Of a stretch of DNA of 64,000 nt, positions 55,872-64,000 are shown piece after piece (the stretch's first letter is position 1; the number at the start of each line of letters is the position of its first letter). Source of the DNA: Chitinophagaceae bacterium (lineage in GTDB: Bacteria > Bacteroidota > Bacteroidia > Chitinophagales > Chitinophagaceae); contig JAFKGQ010000007.1 in NCBI GenBank assembly GCA_017307755.1, positions 62,001-126,000 on the forward strand, read 5' to 3'. The notes under the pieces were generated by a model. The model was not told where the DNA came from and made no database searches. It was given only the letters and a program-made list of their open reading frames with translations. The translations under genes were made by a program, and so were the position numbers.

Positions 55872-56501
55872 ATGAAGGCGCATTATTTTTTCGCTCTGGT
55901 ATCCTGCAGCTTGCTGACAGGTACGATGGCTTACAGCCAACCCGGTCAGACCGACGCCACAGCAGGCTTGCCGGCCTCCCTCTCTGCATACAGGGACAAT
56001 AACCTCGTGATCATCCGCTGGCGAATGGTTAACGAAACATTTACCGACCATTATACAGTCGAGCGCTCAATTGACAACGTCAATTTTACACCGCTGCACG
56101 ATATGCCGGCACAGGGTGGCGGCGATGGGGATTACTTCTATCAGGATGGAGACAGCTACCCTTCCTCCGGGGTGAACTTCTACAGGCTGAAGATCGTAGA
56201 TGAGGATGGGAATTCCGTTTATTCGTCCGTGGTGAGAACTGACAGGCTGGGGAAAAAACCTCCGGTGTTGAGCCCAACCGTATTGCATATGGGAGGGACC
56301 CTTCATGTGACGGACGCCTGGTATTCCCAGCCTCTGATCATTAATTTTTTCAACCAGGGAGGCATGCGCGTAGGGAGCTTTATCGTTAACAGCACCGCCT
56401 TTGATATCCCTGTCGACAGCTGGACAAAAGGGATCTACATCTATCGAATTTCCGACGCCACCCATCCGTTGATCGATACGGGAAAGATCATGATCCTGTA
56501 A
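55872..56501 (+). CDS. Secreted protein with T9SS type A-like C-terminal domain
   Basis: The 209-residue protein has a signal peptide (about 1-22, ending AYSQ), a fibronectin III-like region (about 35-120, WRMVNETFTDHYTVERSIDNVNF and FYRLKIVDEDG) and a C-terminal beta domain ending WTKGIYIYRISD then GKIMIL, the usual form of a type IX sorting domain. It is therefore probably exported across the outer membrane by T9SS. Function is unknown. A short hairpin (TAGGCC-CACT-GGCCTA, 56504-56519) follows its stop but lacks a good T-run. Confidence 0.82.
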   Translation: MKAHYFFALVSCSLLTGTMAYSQPGQTDATAGLPASLSAYRDNNLVIIRWRMVNETFTDHYTVERSIDNVNFTPLHDMPAQGGGDGDYFYQDGDSYPSSGVNFYRLKIVDEDGNSVYSSVVRTDRLGKKPPVLSPTVLHMGGTLHVTDAWYSQPLIINFFNQGGMRVGSFIVNSTAFDIPVDSWTKGIYIYRISDATHPLIDTGKIMIL

Positions 56502-56589
56502 GATAGGCCCACTGGCCTACCGGGTTTCTGAAAGCTGGCCCCCGCATCTGCACTGCCAATACAGTAAGTTTGGGGAACAAACAACATAT

Positions 56590-57198
56590 ATGCCCTCTGT
56601 TTTTCCCTACAATGGATCGACCCCCTCGTTAATAGGCAAGACGGTCCGCCTGGAGCCAGCTCGTGAGGAGGATCGCGAACTGATACGCCCTCTTGCCAGG
56701 GACTCCCGGATCTGGGAGTTTACCAAAACGCTGCTGATCGATGATACTTACGACACACAATTCGATACTTACTTCGACGAAGCACTACGGCTGCCGGAAT
56801 TGAATGGCAGGGCCTTTATCATCCATACAGGTTCCACCATCATCGGCATGACACGCTTCTTTAATGTCGAGTGGAAGGATCGACGGCTCGAGATAGGGCA
56901 TACATGGTATATCCCTTCCGTATGGGGAAAAGTCTACAATAAAGAATGCAAGCTGCTCCTCTTACAATATGCCTTTGAGCATCTCCGGTTCTTCCGGGTT
57001 GAGTTCAGGGTAGCCCATCAGAACATCCGCTCGCAACGCGCTGTGGAAAAGATAGGTGGTCTAAAGGAGGGTGTGCTGAGAAAGTTTGCCATCCGCAACG
57101 ACGGGTCCCGCCGGGATACAGTGGTATTTAGTATCATTGACGATGAATGGCCTGAGAAGAAACAGCGGCTGCTGGAGATGGTGAAGACAGGTCTATAA
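56590..57198 (+). CDS. GNAT acetyltransferase, RimJ/RimL type
   Basis: The 202-residue protein opens with the RimL-like KTVRLEPAREEDRELIRPL and has WYIPSVWGKVYNKECKLLLLQYAFE (acetyl-CoA binding part) and RVAHQNIRSQRAVEKIGG, typical of ribosomal-protein N-acetyltransferase relatives. The actual substrate is unknown. It converges with the next GNAT gene, overlapping at the 3' ends by 6 bases. Confidence 0.9.
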   Translation: MPSVFPYNGSTPSLIGKTVRLEPAREEDRELIRPLARDSRIWEFTKTLLIDDTYDTQFDTYFDEALRLPELNGRAFIIHTGSTIIGMTRFFNVEWKDRRLEIGHTWYIPSVWGKVYNKECKLLLLQYAFEHLRFFRVEFRVAHQNIRSQRAVEKIGGLKEGVLRKFAIRNDGSRRDTVVFSIIDDEWPEKKQRLLEMVKTGL

Positions 57199-57714
57199 TT
57201 TTCTTCTCATCCACCAGTCTGTTTGTACGTCAGTACCCAGAATAAATGGATGATCGCCAAATTTTTCAAATCCCCACTTGGTGTAAAAGGCAATGGCCCG
57301 GTGGTTGTGCTCCCACACGCCCAGCCATATCCACTTTTTTTCTTTCTCCCTGGCCAGGTCAAGCGCATATTGCATAAGGGCGGTCCCGACGCCTTTGCCG
57401 ATGGCCGATTGTTCGGCATATATCCGAACGACCTCGATAGCCGGCCCTTCCCCCATCTCTGGAGGAGGCTCGTGTTCTAACAGGCGTGCATAGCCCATTG
57501 GTTGCCCATCCAGGTAAGCCAGCAGGAAAATATTACCCGGCATCCCTACCTCAGCCATTAGGGATTCCCTGGTGAATTGCTTGTCCATATACTGGGCTAT
57601 GTCCTCCGGCGTATTCTGAGCCGAAAAAGCCTCGTAAAATGTCCGCCGGCTCATATCCGCAACCAACGCGGCATCTTCGGTAGAAGCCAGTTTTATCTGT
57701 ATAATATTTTCCAT
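57193..57714 (-). CDS. GNAT acetyltransferase
   Basis: The 173-residue protein has the GNAT core: AEQSAIGKGVGTALMQYALDLA is the acetyl-CoA pyrophosphate loop, followed by WLGVWEHNHRAIAFYTKWGFEKFG. It resembles spermidine/PaiA-like acetyltransferases, but the substrate is not certain. It starts 26 bases after the prohibitin-like gene on the same strand and may be co-transcribed with it. Confidence 0.9.
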   Translation of the reverse strand: MENIIQIKLASTEDAALVADMSRRTFYEAFSAQNTPEDIAQYMDKQFTRESLMAEVGMPGNIFLLAYLDGQPMGYARLLEHEPPPEMGEGPAIEVVRIYAEQSAIGKGVGTALMQYALDLAREKEKKWIWLGVWEHNHRAIAFYTKWGFEKFGDHPFILGTDVQTDWWMRRKL

Positions 57715-57740
57715 GATCTATGCAATCTAAGAAAAATTTC

Positions 57741-58649
57741 TCACTGTCCCTTCGCGTCCAGTATCATCGGGGCGCTGCCTTTTCCCATGACAATGATCTT
57801 TGTGTTGGGGGATTTAGCTATCTCCAATTGTGCCTTGATACTTTCATACTGTAGCTGTCTGTCCGACAGGCTTTCGCTGATGATCCGCTGATAATCGGCA
57901 ATACCCTGCGCCTCCACTCTTTTTCTTTCCGCCTCCTGTCTTTCTTTCTGGAGCACGAATTGCATTTTTTGAGCATCCTGTTCAGCCGTTATCTTTTGTT
58001 CGATGCTCGTCTTGACGGATTGAGGCAAGGTGATATTGCGGATAAGGATCTGCTCCAGCAACAATCCCCTGCGCCGGAAATCTTCCTCGATGCTCTTGTT
58101 GATACGAGTCTGGAATTCGTCCCGCTTGGTGGAAAAAAGGGAGACGGCATCGTAATACACCGCATTGTCCCGGATCTTGGTACGGGTGAGAGGCCGTACG
58201 ATCTTATCCGTATAGTCGATACCCGTCTGCCGGAGGATGTCCGGCGCCGAAGCAGGTACTACCTTATACAGGACAGTTAGATCGATGATAACTTCCAGCC
58301 CATCCGCGCTCAATACCCGGATGGCATCGTCTCCTTCCTTTGCGCCTTCATTGTGGACTGCGCTCATGGTGTAATTCTGCGTCTTGATATCCATCCGCTG
58401 AACATCCACCAGCGGATTGATCAAATGCAGCCCGCTGGGAAGCACATTGTTTTGTACAGAGCCATATAACACCTGTACGCCGATCTCGCCCGCTCCGATC
58501 TGTACGATACAGGCGGTCAAAACACCGATGAGGGCGATGCCCAGCCCGACCAGGCGCAGGATACGGGCATAAGGAGATAAAGAAGAGGGACGGCGTAGTG
58601 CAAGGGCTCCTATAAGGAAAAAGATAAGCCCTAAAATAAGGAGTGCCAT
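57741..58649 (-). CDS. Prohibitin/SPFH-domain membrane protein
   Basis: The 302-residue protein has two N-terminal membrane segments (about 3-20 and 30-52), an SPFH/band-7 domain (about 50-230; GEIGVQVLYGSVQNNVLPSGLHLINP) and a charged coiled coil (about 215-285; EQKITAEQDAQKMQFVLQ). Such proteins form large membrane-bound rings that influence proteases and membrane organisation. It is followed by the GNAT gene in the same direction. Confidence 0.92.
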   Translation of the reverse strand: MALLILGLIFFLIGALALRRPSSLSPYARILRLVGLGIALIGVLTACIVQIGAGEIGVQVLYGSVQNNVLPSGLHLINPLVDVQRMDIKTQNYTMSAVHNEGAKEGDDAIRVLSADGLEVIIDLTVLYKVVPASAPDILRQTGIDYTDKIVRPLTRTKIRDNAVYYDAVSLFSTKRDEFQTRINKSIEEDFRRRGLLLEQILIRNITLPQSVKTSIEQKITAEQDAQKMQFVLQKERQEAERKRVEAQGIADYQRIISESLSDRQLQYESIKAQLEIAKSPNTKIIVMGKGSAPMILDAKGQ

Positions 58650-58747
58650 AAAAAAGGGGGTTTGGAGTAGTAAAATTACACCGTCCGGTAACGGAAGCCC
58701 TAAAGGAGTGTCTAACGGTCATACACCGTGATGAGAGTAAAAAAAAG

Positions 58748-58771
58748 CTCCCCTCATGGAAATGAGGGGAG
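58748..58771 (-). terminator. Intrinsic terminator of the OmpA-family gene
   Basis: CTCCCCTCAT-GGAA-ATGAGGGGAG stem-loop; on the minus strand the stem is followed by GC then a T-run. It lies 40 bases after the OmpA-family stop. Confidence 0.85.
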
Positions 58772-58811
58772 TCTTGTTAATTAACTATAATATTCATTCA
58801 CATAAAAGACA

Positions 58812-60518
58812 TTATTTTTTCTTGCGCAGGTTGGGGTGCGGAGCCGGCACAGTATTGGGACCTTCTTCTCCCGTACCATCTTTCAGATCAACGGTATTTT
58901 CTTCTCCGCCGCTCTGACCATAACGGAAGATAAATCTGTCGGAGCCAATCCCTTCTTTTTCAACCAGGTAGTTGATAACAGCATTGACGCGATCCCAGCT
59001 CAGCTGTTGATTGGCCTTGCTGGATTCACCATAGCCGACCACAGCGACCTTACAATCAGGATTGTTACGCATCTTTTCGGCGGTGCTGGCCAGTAAGGCC
59101 TTGGCGTCCTTGCTCAACATGACCGAGCGGCCCTTGAAGGTAATGCTGGGAAGATCCCCGATATTGCATTTGTGCCCTTTGTTTGTACCGTTCGCATCCA
59201 TGTAAGCCTTCAGGTCCTTACAGCATTGCGGATCAGGGCATTTGCCGATGCCATCCGCATCAACGGGCTGACATTGGGTGGGAGTGATCAGCTCTTTATC
59301 CCTGTAGTCGGGTACACCATCCCCGTCCGTATCACGACTTACACCATGGGAGTCAACCGGGGCTCCTTTGGGAGTATTCGGCTCCAGATCAAGCTGATCG
59401 GGTACGCCATCCCCATCTGAATCATCCAGGATGGGTTTGGGTAGTTTCATATGCTTGGGGGCATTGATCTCATTATACGCATAATCCAGGGGATTGATCC
59501 ACCACAACGGCTCGACGGCATGTCCGCCGATGTTGATATTAAGCCCCAACGACGTAAAATTATAGCTGTCTGCCGACCTTGTCTGAGCAATACTGTTAAC
59601 AGCGCTCGGCGAAAAATTGTTCTGCCATTGCTGGCCATCTATCAGGTCGGAAGCCGTAAAGGTGTATTTGTCTTCCAGCGCCAGGTTGATACGCTTGTTC
59701 AGTTTGAACTGAAACCCCATCCCCACTACGCCTGCTATCGTCAGCGGGTTACCGCTGAATGTAGGACGGGAATCGTCCCTTTGCGCATCGGTGGACCACG
59801 AACCGTTTAGTTTATCTTTCAGGGCCTTCCGGATATCCTTGCGGTGCTTATAATCGAACTTTCCGGCGAATTGTGTCATGATATCCGAATAATCATAAGG
59901 TTTGCCGCTGTTATCCAGGACTTTATACTTTGTATCGAAGGTCACTGCCGCAATCCCGCCAAAGAAGTAGGCGTTGAACTTGGTCTTTGCCTTGTGGAAA
60001 TTGATATTATTGATCGAGAATACGCCTTGTAAAGAAAGTTCCTGGACGGTTGACCTGTAATTGTAAAAAACATAATCCCCGGGCTTGTAATAAGTAGCCA
60101 ACACCGTGTTTTTACCCCATGCCTGGGTAGGCTGCCAGTTAAGCCCTCTTAGTCTCAGCCAGTCATACTCCAGTCTCAGTGAAAATACATATCCCAGGGC
60201 CTTCCGTACATGAATACCCGCTCCACCGGTGGGCCCCCAGTACCGGACATCAGTGAACCCTACGGGCACGCCGCCTTTTATTCCAACCTCCCATTCGTTG
60301 CGGGGCTTGGCCGGAAATGGATAGGCATTATTCAGGAATTCATTTTGCTGCGGCATTCTTCGGGTAGGGATCACCGATGAATCAGTAATATTGTAGGAAG
60401 ACGCTTTATCACCATATTGACCATATGCGGTAGTCGCTGACATCAATAGGATTGCCGATAGGATCAACATCAGAAAGGAAACGATGGTTTTTGAACTGCG
60501 AAACATTCTTTTGTTCAT
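58812..60518 (-). CDS. OmpA-family outer membrane protein with calcium-binding repeats
   Basis: The 568-residue protein has a signal peptide (about 1-33, ending AYGQ), an N-terminal part likely to form a beta-barrel (about 70-345), two thrombospondin type 3-like Ca-binding repeats (DSDGDGVPDQLD and DTDGDGVPDYRD, about 365-405), a Cys-rich linker (four Cys within about 35 residues), and a C-terminal OmpA peptidoglycan-binding domain (about 455-545; VVGYGESSKANQQLSWDRVNAV). It ends in a basic tail. It should tie the outer membrane to peptidoglycan. Confidence 0.93.
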   Translation of the reverse strand: MNKRMFRSSKTIVSFLMLILSAILLMSATTAYGQYGDKASSYNITDSSVIPTRRMPQQNEFLNNAYPFPAKPRNEWEVGIKGGVPVGFTDVRYWGPTGGAGIHVRKALGYVFSLRLEYDWLRLRGLNWQPTQAWGKNTVLATYYKPGDYVFYNYRSTVQELSLQGVFSINNINFHKAKTKFNAYFFGGIAAVTFDTKYKVLDNSGKPYDYSDIMTQFAGKFDYKHRKDIRKALKDKLNGSWSTDAQRDDSRPTFSGNPLTIAGVVGMGFQFKLNKRINLALEDKYTFTASDLIDGQQWQNNFSPSAVNSIAQTRSADSYNFTSLGLNINIGGHAVEPLWWINPLDYAYNEINAPKHMKLPKPILDDSDGDGVPDQLDLEPNTPKGAPVDSHGVSRDTDGDGVPDYRDKELITPTQCQPVDADGIGKCPDPQCCKDLKAYMDANGTNKGHKCNIGDLPSITFKGRSVMLSKDAKALLASTAEKMRNNPDCKVAVVGYGESSKANQQLSWDRVNAVINYLVEKEGIGSDRFIFRYGQSGGEENTVDLKDGTGEEGPNTVPAPHPNLRKKK

Positions 60519-60679
60519 ATAGGTATTCTTTATTTGGTAGGTTTATACCGATGGAAACTCAAAGTCCATGCTGGCGACAGTAGATCGCGGCTGTTTGCCG
60601 GAAAAGGGAACTTACAGCAGAATGAGAAGAGAGACAGGAAGCTTGCGGGATTGCAAATGATTGTTATTGAATGGGTGAG

Positions 60680-60711
60680 CAAACATACTGGCGTTAATGA
60701 TATTAAACAAT
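60680..60711 (-). promoter_or_regulatory. Bacteroidota-type promoter for the OmpA-family gene
   Basis: On the minus strand ATTG (60708-60711), 20 bases, then TATGTTTG (60680-60687), a perfect TAnnTTTG box. It overlaps the end of the upstream regulator gene and would give a leader of about 155 bases. Confidence 0.5.
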
Positions 60712-61362
60712 ACCCCCTTTTCGCCATTTATTCACTGCCTCCATCCTGTTTTGCACTTCTAATTTATGATAGATATGTTTCGTATGCTTTTTCACTGTTT
60801 CCATGGTTATGCCAAGCCGGATAGCTACTTCTTTATACATTTTACCCTCGGACAACAACACCAGCACTTCCTCTTCCCTCCTTGTCAAAAGCTCGCACAT
60901 GCTGTCGGTGACAGATGTACGATTAAAAAAGTTGATCAGCGTATGCGCAATGTCCCTGCTCAGCGGCACGCCGCCTGCATGCAATTCCCTGACACTTCTA
61001 ATCAACGCTTCAGGACCGTCCTTCTTTAGCAAATAGCCTGTAGCACCCGCTTTGAATGCTTCCAGCACCGGGCTGTCATCTTCTTCATAACAGGTATGCA
61101 CTAAGAATTGAATGGAGGGATGTTTCTTCTTTAATTGCCGCATACAGGCAATCACATCCGCGTCCGGCGATTGTATTTCTATGAGCAAAATGTGCGGTGG
61201 TTCGTCCGTGATTTCCTGGACAGCAATACCGGCATCTTTCCATATGCCGGCCACTTCAAACTCGGAGGACAGAGAGAACAGGCTGTATAGCGCTCGTCTG
61301 TATGAAGGGTCGTTTTCAATTATTCCAAGCTTTATAAGCGCCTGGTTGGATCCGATTGTCAT
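60703..61362 (-). CDS. NarL/FixJ-family regulator with Glu at the phospho-acceptor site
   Basis: The 219-residue protein has a receiver-like domain (about 8-125) and a LuxR-type HTH (about 150-215; LTRREEEVLVLLSEGKMYKEVAIRLG, METVKKHTKHIYHKL). The position where receivers have Asp (as in LMDIQMP) reads LIEIQSP, so the phospho-acceptor is Glu. The pocket acids (IENDPS) and the Lys (LLKKDGPE) are kept. Glu often mimics phospho-Asp, so it may be constitutively active or respond in another way; this is inference. A 7-2-7 NarL-type site lies 26 bases upstream. Confidence 0.92.
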   Translation of the reverse strand: MTIGSNQALIKLGIIENDPSYRRALYSLFSLSSEFEVAGIWKDAGIAVQEITDEPPHILLIEIQSPDADVIACMRQLKKKHPSIQFLVHTCYEEDDSPVLEAFKAGATGYLLKKDGPEALIRSVRELHAGGVPLSRDIAHTLINFFNRTSVTDSMCELLTRREEEVLVLLSEGKMYKEVAIRLGITMETVKKHTKHIYHKLEVQNRMEAVNKWRKGGIV

Positions 61363-61387
61363 TACGAAAATTTGGTTTCAGATCAAA

Positions 61388-61403
61388 TACCCCTTTTGGG
61401 GTA
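61388..61403. promoter_or_regulatory. NarL-type 7-2-7 inverted repeat TACCCCT-TT-TGGGGTA
   Basis: Both heptamers fit the NarL consensus TACYYMT in the 7-2-7 arrangement, 26 bases upstream of the atypical NarL-family gene. Autoregulation is the simplest reading. Confidence 0.6.
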
Positions 61404-61515
61404 TATCGATTCTATAAAATCTTATTCTCTGACAGGGCGGGTCCAATTGAAATTAAACATTTCTTATTAAATAAACTATTTTCAGGTGTATAAACACGGG
61501 AGATTATTGATGGAA

Positions 61516-61534
61516 AGCGGACCACGGGTCCGCT
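61516..61534. terminator. Possible weak terminator after the sensor kinase gene
   Basis: AGCGGACC-ACG-GGTCCGCT stem, 46 bases after the kinase stop on the minus strand, followed by a short TTTCC rather than a real T-run. It could also be a regulatory hairpin or operator. Confidence 0.35.
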
Positions 61535-61579
61535 CCGCCGAAAGTCCCATTATTAATGTTTTTCGTCCCGAAGTAAATT

Positions 61580-62845
61580 TCAGACAACGAGGGATGAAAA
61601 ACCTATCCGGATGGTATGCCACCCTTCCTTATTGCTATAAGAGAGCGTGAATTTATAATTATCGCAGATCTGCCGTACAATAGCCAGTCCCAGCCCCGTT
61701 CCTTCCGATTGTGCGCTCTTGGTAAACCGGTCAAATATGGTGGAGGGGTCGAATGACAGCGGAACCCCGGTGTTGCGCACAAGCAGCATGTCCTGTTGTA
61801 AATGGATATGGATGGCCCCTTTGTCGTAATTGTGCCGGATAGCGTTCACCAGCAGGTTGCCCAGAAGAATATCGGACAAATAAGGGTTCATCCGTAACTG
61901 ACAGGGCTGTAGATCGGTGGTCACCGTAATGTGCTTGGCTTTTATCAGGTCTTCCAGCTGCGCCAACTTTTTTTCTATCAGGGCTGCAAACACCACCAGC
62001 CCCGTCTGCTCGAATTGATGATTCTCTATCTTCGTCAGGAGCAGCAGGGATTGATTCAACTGTCGCAGACGGCTGACGGCATCGTACATAGCCTGCAGCT
62101 GCCGCAGATGCTGCTCACCCAACCCCTGGTCCTGAATCATCAGGTCCAGCTTGGAATTTATGATAGCCAGGGGCGTCTGCATCTCATGCGAGGCATTGTC
62201 GGCAAATGCTTTCAACATGTCATAATCCTTACGTATCTGTCCCGTCATCTGCTCTACCGTCTGCTGCAGACTACGGAACTCCTTGATGGAAGTCGGCGTA
62301 TGCGACAGCGTATCGTGGCTGGAAAGATTGAATCCCTTCAACTCCTCCAGCGTCTGGTAAAAGGGCCGCCAGAGACGACGTATCAACAGACGGTTGGCCA
62401 GGTAAAGGATCCCCAGCAGGAGCAGGATCATCCCGGCCGTGACAACCATGATAATTTTTTGCAGCTCTTTTGTTTCTTCTTCCGACTTGCTTACGGATAC
62501 AGTATATATTTGCCCTCCTGCCCTAACGGAAAAGACCAACTGCCGGAAAGAACGGGATTCATTGTGATGAAAGGGGTCGGGCCGGGTGATATTTACAAAT
62601 TGCCTGTCTACCGGGGCCCGGGCTGGAGAATAACTTATCTGTTGGTCGTTGTAGTTGGCAGGCTCAGGGAGTTGCCCCTTCAGCTGAATATGACTGAGTA
62701 TCTCCGCCTCTTCAACGCTGAGGGTTTCGTCCAATTGATGGATCAGCACCGTACGGATGATAAAATAATAGCCGATACTGCCCAACACCAGGGCCAGTAT
62801 ACTGGCGAGAATATTTACACGGCTATAATGAGTGAATAGCTTCAC
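61580..62845 (-). CDS. OmpR-system sensor histidine kinase
   Basis: The 421-residue protein has two membrane helices (about 10-32 and 130-155) flanking a periplasmic sensor of about 100 residues, then HisKA (His in NASHEMQTPLAI) and an HATPase (LLVNAIRHNYDKG, GTGLGLAIVRQI). The HATPase lacks an obvious full D-x-G-x-G box; the segment reads LVRNTGVPL, with Asn in place of the usual Asp-x-Gly, as seen in some kinases of this group. The start is GTG, and it overlaps the regulator TGA by 4 bases. Confidence 0.92.
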   Translation of the reverse strand: MKLFTHYSRVNILASILALVLGSIGYYFIIRTVLIHQLDETLSVEEAEILSHIQLKGQLPEPANYNDQQISYSPARAPVDRQFVNITRPDPFHHNESRSFRQLVFSVRAGGQIYTVSVSKSEEETKELQKIIMVVTAGMILLLLGILYLANRLLIRRLWRPFYQTLEELKGFNLSSHDTLSHTPTSIKEFRSLQQTVEQMTGQIRKDYDMLKAFADNASHEMQTPLAIINSKLDLMIQDQGLGEQHLRQLQAMYDAVSRLRQLNQSLLLLTKIENHQFEQTGLVVFAALIEKKLAQLEDLIKAKHITVTTDLQPCQLRMNPYLSDILLGNLLVNAIRHNYDKGAIHIHLQQDMLLVRNTGVPLSFDPSTIFDRFTKSAQSEGTGLGLAIVRQICDNYKFTLSYSNKEGWHTIRIGFSSLVV

Positions 62846-63519
62846 GGAAGCATCAGTTTATATCCCATGCCATAGACGGACTGGATATAATCCCCGGCGC
62901 CGGCCTCCATCAGCTTGCGGCGAAGATTCTTAATATGCGTATAGATAAAGTCGTAATTGTCCGCCCCGCCCGTGTCATCTCCCCAAAGATGTTCCGCGAT
63001 AGCATTCTTGGATACGACCCTTCCTTTATTATAAGCGAAATACAATAATAATTGGTATTCCTTACGCGTGAGATCCAACGTCCGCCCGTTTACAACCACC
63101 GAACGGGCCTGTATATCAATGAGGATCTCCGCCAGCCGGATAAGGTTGCTCCCGGCAGAATGACGCCGCCGGATGATAGCCGCCACCCGGGCGCCAAGCT
63201 CCGAAAGATGGAAAGGCTTCGACAAATAGTCATCCGCCCCCAATTTAAGCCCCGACACCTTGTCTTCCAATGAGTTCCGTGCAGAAATGATCAAAACCCC
63301 ATCCCCTTTATGATTGGATTTCAACACTTTCAACAATTCCAGGCCATTCCCGTCCTGAAGACTGATATCCAATAAAATGCAATCATAATCATGCTGTTCT
63401 ATCTTCTCCAGGGCGCCTTTATAACTCTCTGCCTGATCGCAAACAAAGCTTTCCTGTTCTAAATAGCTGCTTATACTGTCGGAGAGGGCTTTTTCATCCT
63501 CTACAATCAATAACTTCAT
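62842..63519 (-). CDS. OmpR/PhoB-family response regulator
   Basis: The 225-residue protein has a receiver (VEDEKALSD, Asp in CILLDISLQDG, Lys in YLSKPFHL) and a C-terminal winged-helix DNA-binding domain (LTRKEYQLLLYFAYNKGRVVSK, then YIQSVYGMGYKL). It forms a co-translated pair with the following sensor kinase. Targets are not visible. Confidence 0.95.
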   Translation of the reverse strand: MKLLIVEDEKALSDSISSYLEQESFVCDQAESYKGALEKIEQHDYDCILLDISLQDGNGLELLKVLKSNHKGDGVLIISARNSLEDKVSGLKLGADDYLSKPFHLSELGARVAAIIRRRHSAGSNLIRLAEILIDIQARSVVVNGRTLDLTRKEYQLLLYFAYNKGRVVSKNAIAEHLWGDDTGGADNYDFIYTHIKNLRRKLMEAGAGDYIQSVYGMGYKLMLP

Positions 63520-63581
63520 ATCAGCAAGTTAACTTTTTTCCACAGCAAGCCCTGGAATGTGCAAATTTTTCGAATGCTAAA

Positions 63582-63612
63582 CCTGATTTCTAATTATTTA
63601 TCACTACCTTTG
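63582..63612 (+). promoter_or_regulatory. Bacteroidota-type promoter for the YceD gene
   Basis: TACCTTTG (63605-63612) is a perfect TAnnTTTG box, with CCTG (63582-63585) 19 bases upstream as a weak -33 element. The ATG is 21 bases downstream. Confidence 0.55.
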
Positions 63613-63633
63613 CAAGCTCTTTAAAAAGCACTC

Positions 63634-64000
63634 ATGAGCAGCCGCCGGGAATTTGAAATAGCGTTTGTGGGCCTTAAGGCTGGTGTTCATGAGTTTAGCT
63701 ATCGGATAACCGACAAGTTCTTTGAGGCTTATCAGCAGCAGGACTTCCGCAATTGTGAAGCCAATGTAAAACTATCCCTCGATAAGAAGAATAGTTTTAT
63801 GCTTCTGAAATTTGAGATCGGAGGCCGGATAGAGATCGCTTGTGACCGTTGCGGCAACATGCGTCCCCTTGAACTATGGGATGAGTTCAATATCCTGGTC
63901 AAACTGGTGGAAGACCCCGAGATCATGAATCAACAGGAGGAAGACCCCGATGTATATTATATATCCAAAGGAGAAAGCCATTTGCATGTATCCGACTGGA
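63634..64000 (+). CDS. YceD/DUF177-family protein, N-terminal part; runs off the right edge
   Basis: Starts MSSRREFEIAFVGLKAGVHEF; about 122 codons are visible. The CDRCG pair with the following strand region (RPLELWDEFNILVKL) and the later EEDPDVYYIS segment fit the DUF177/YceD family, which in many bacteria lies just upstream of rpmF (ribosomal protein L32) and is linked to 23S rRNA or ribosome metabolism. rpmF is expected beyond the window edge. Confidence 0.85.
   Translation, partial: MSSRREFEIAFVGLKAGVHEFSYRITDKFFEAYQQQDFRNCEANVKLSLDKKNSFMLLKFEIGGRIEIACDRCGNMRPLELWDEFNILVKLVEDPEIMNQQEEDPDVYYISKGESHLHVSDW

Noticed and set aside
61931..62839. A 302-codon + strand frame
   Set aside because: It lies wholly opposite the sensor kinase, which has clear HisKA/HATPase motifs; the + frame has no recognisable domain.

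Overview
The window reads as a Bacteroidota chromosome, most likely family Chitinophagaceae (Chitinophaga-like). Reasons: promoters of the TTTG-N18-20-TAnnTTTG type, a type IX secretion (T9SS) style C-terminus, an OmpA protein with calcium-binding repeats, a DUF4846 gene, many hybrid two-component proteins, and UpxY/LoaP-like control of a large biosynthetic operon. No rRNA, tRNA, CRISPR array, phage or insertion sequence was seen.

Positions 1-33922 (minus strand, read right to left) hold one compact operon of at least 12 genes for a nonribosomal lipopeptide. A NusG-paralogue antiterminator leads it. It is followed by a GT2 and a GT1-type glycosyltransferase, two small proteins (one a degenerate GIY-YIG-like protein), a secreted S8 protease, a 4827-residue synthetase (FAAL-ACP then four C-A-T modules), a carbamoyltransferase, a 67-residue coiled-coil protein, a GT9 glycosyltransferase, a ketosynthase protein (KS, collapsed AT, T, T, C), a second synthetase (A-T-C-A-T-C), and the start of an asparagine synthetase that runs off the left edge. 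Gene gaps are 5-20 bases or overlaps for most of the operon. Pocket residues read by hand suggest two cationic residues (Lys/Orn-like), Ala and a Glu-like residue for the first four modules. No thioesterase, trans-AT or exporter lies inside the window, so the cluster continues to the left. A NarL-type response regulator lies just upstream (34156-34857), and an Sfp-type phosphopantetheinyl transferase that could prime the carrier domains is at 40224-40910.

Positions 35179-42709 are mostly housekeeping or regulatory: cytidine deaminase, signal peptidase I, a divergent MerR/B12-binding-like regulator, an NtrC-type regulator without a DNA-binding domain, a DUF4846 gene with an internal deletion, the phosphopantetheinyl transferase, a 45-residue membrane protein, pyruvate dehydrogenase E1 beta and a DinB-family protein. 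Positions 42712-51898 are a signalling block: a giant soluble hybrid kinase with nine 92-residue HAMP repeats, two further REC-kinases in the same operon, and a divergent single REC protein.

Positions 52074-64000 hold a small exported protein, a broken gene on the minus strand not visible as a normal ORF, an acyltransferase, a LytS/LytTR pair, a T9SS-type secreted protein, two GNAT acetyltransferases, a prohibitin-like protein, an OmpA-family outer membrane protein, an atypical NarL-type regulator with a near-perfect NarL site upstream, an OmpR/kinase pair, and the start of a YceD gene.
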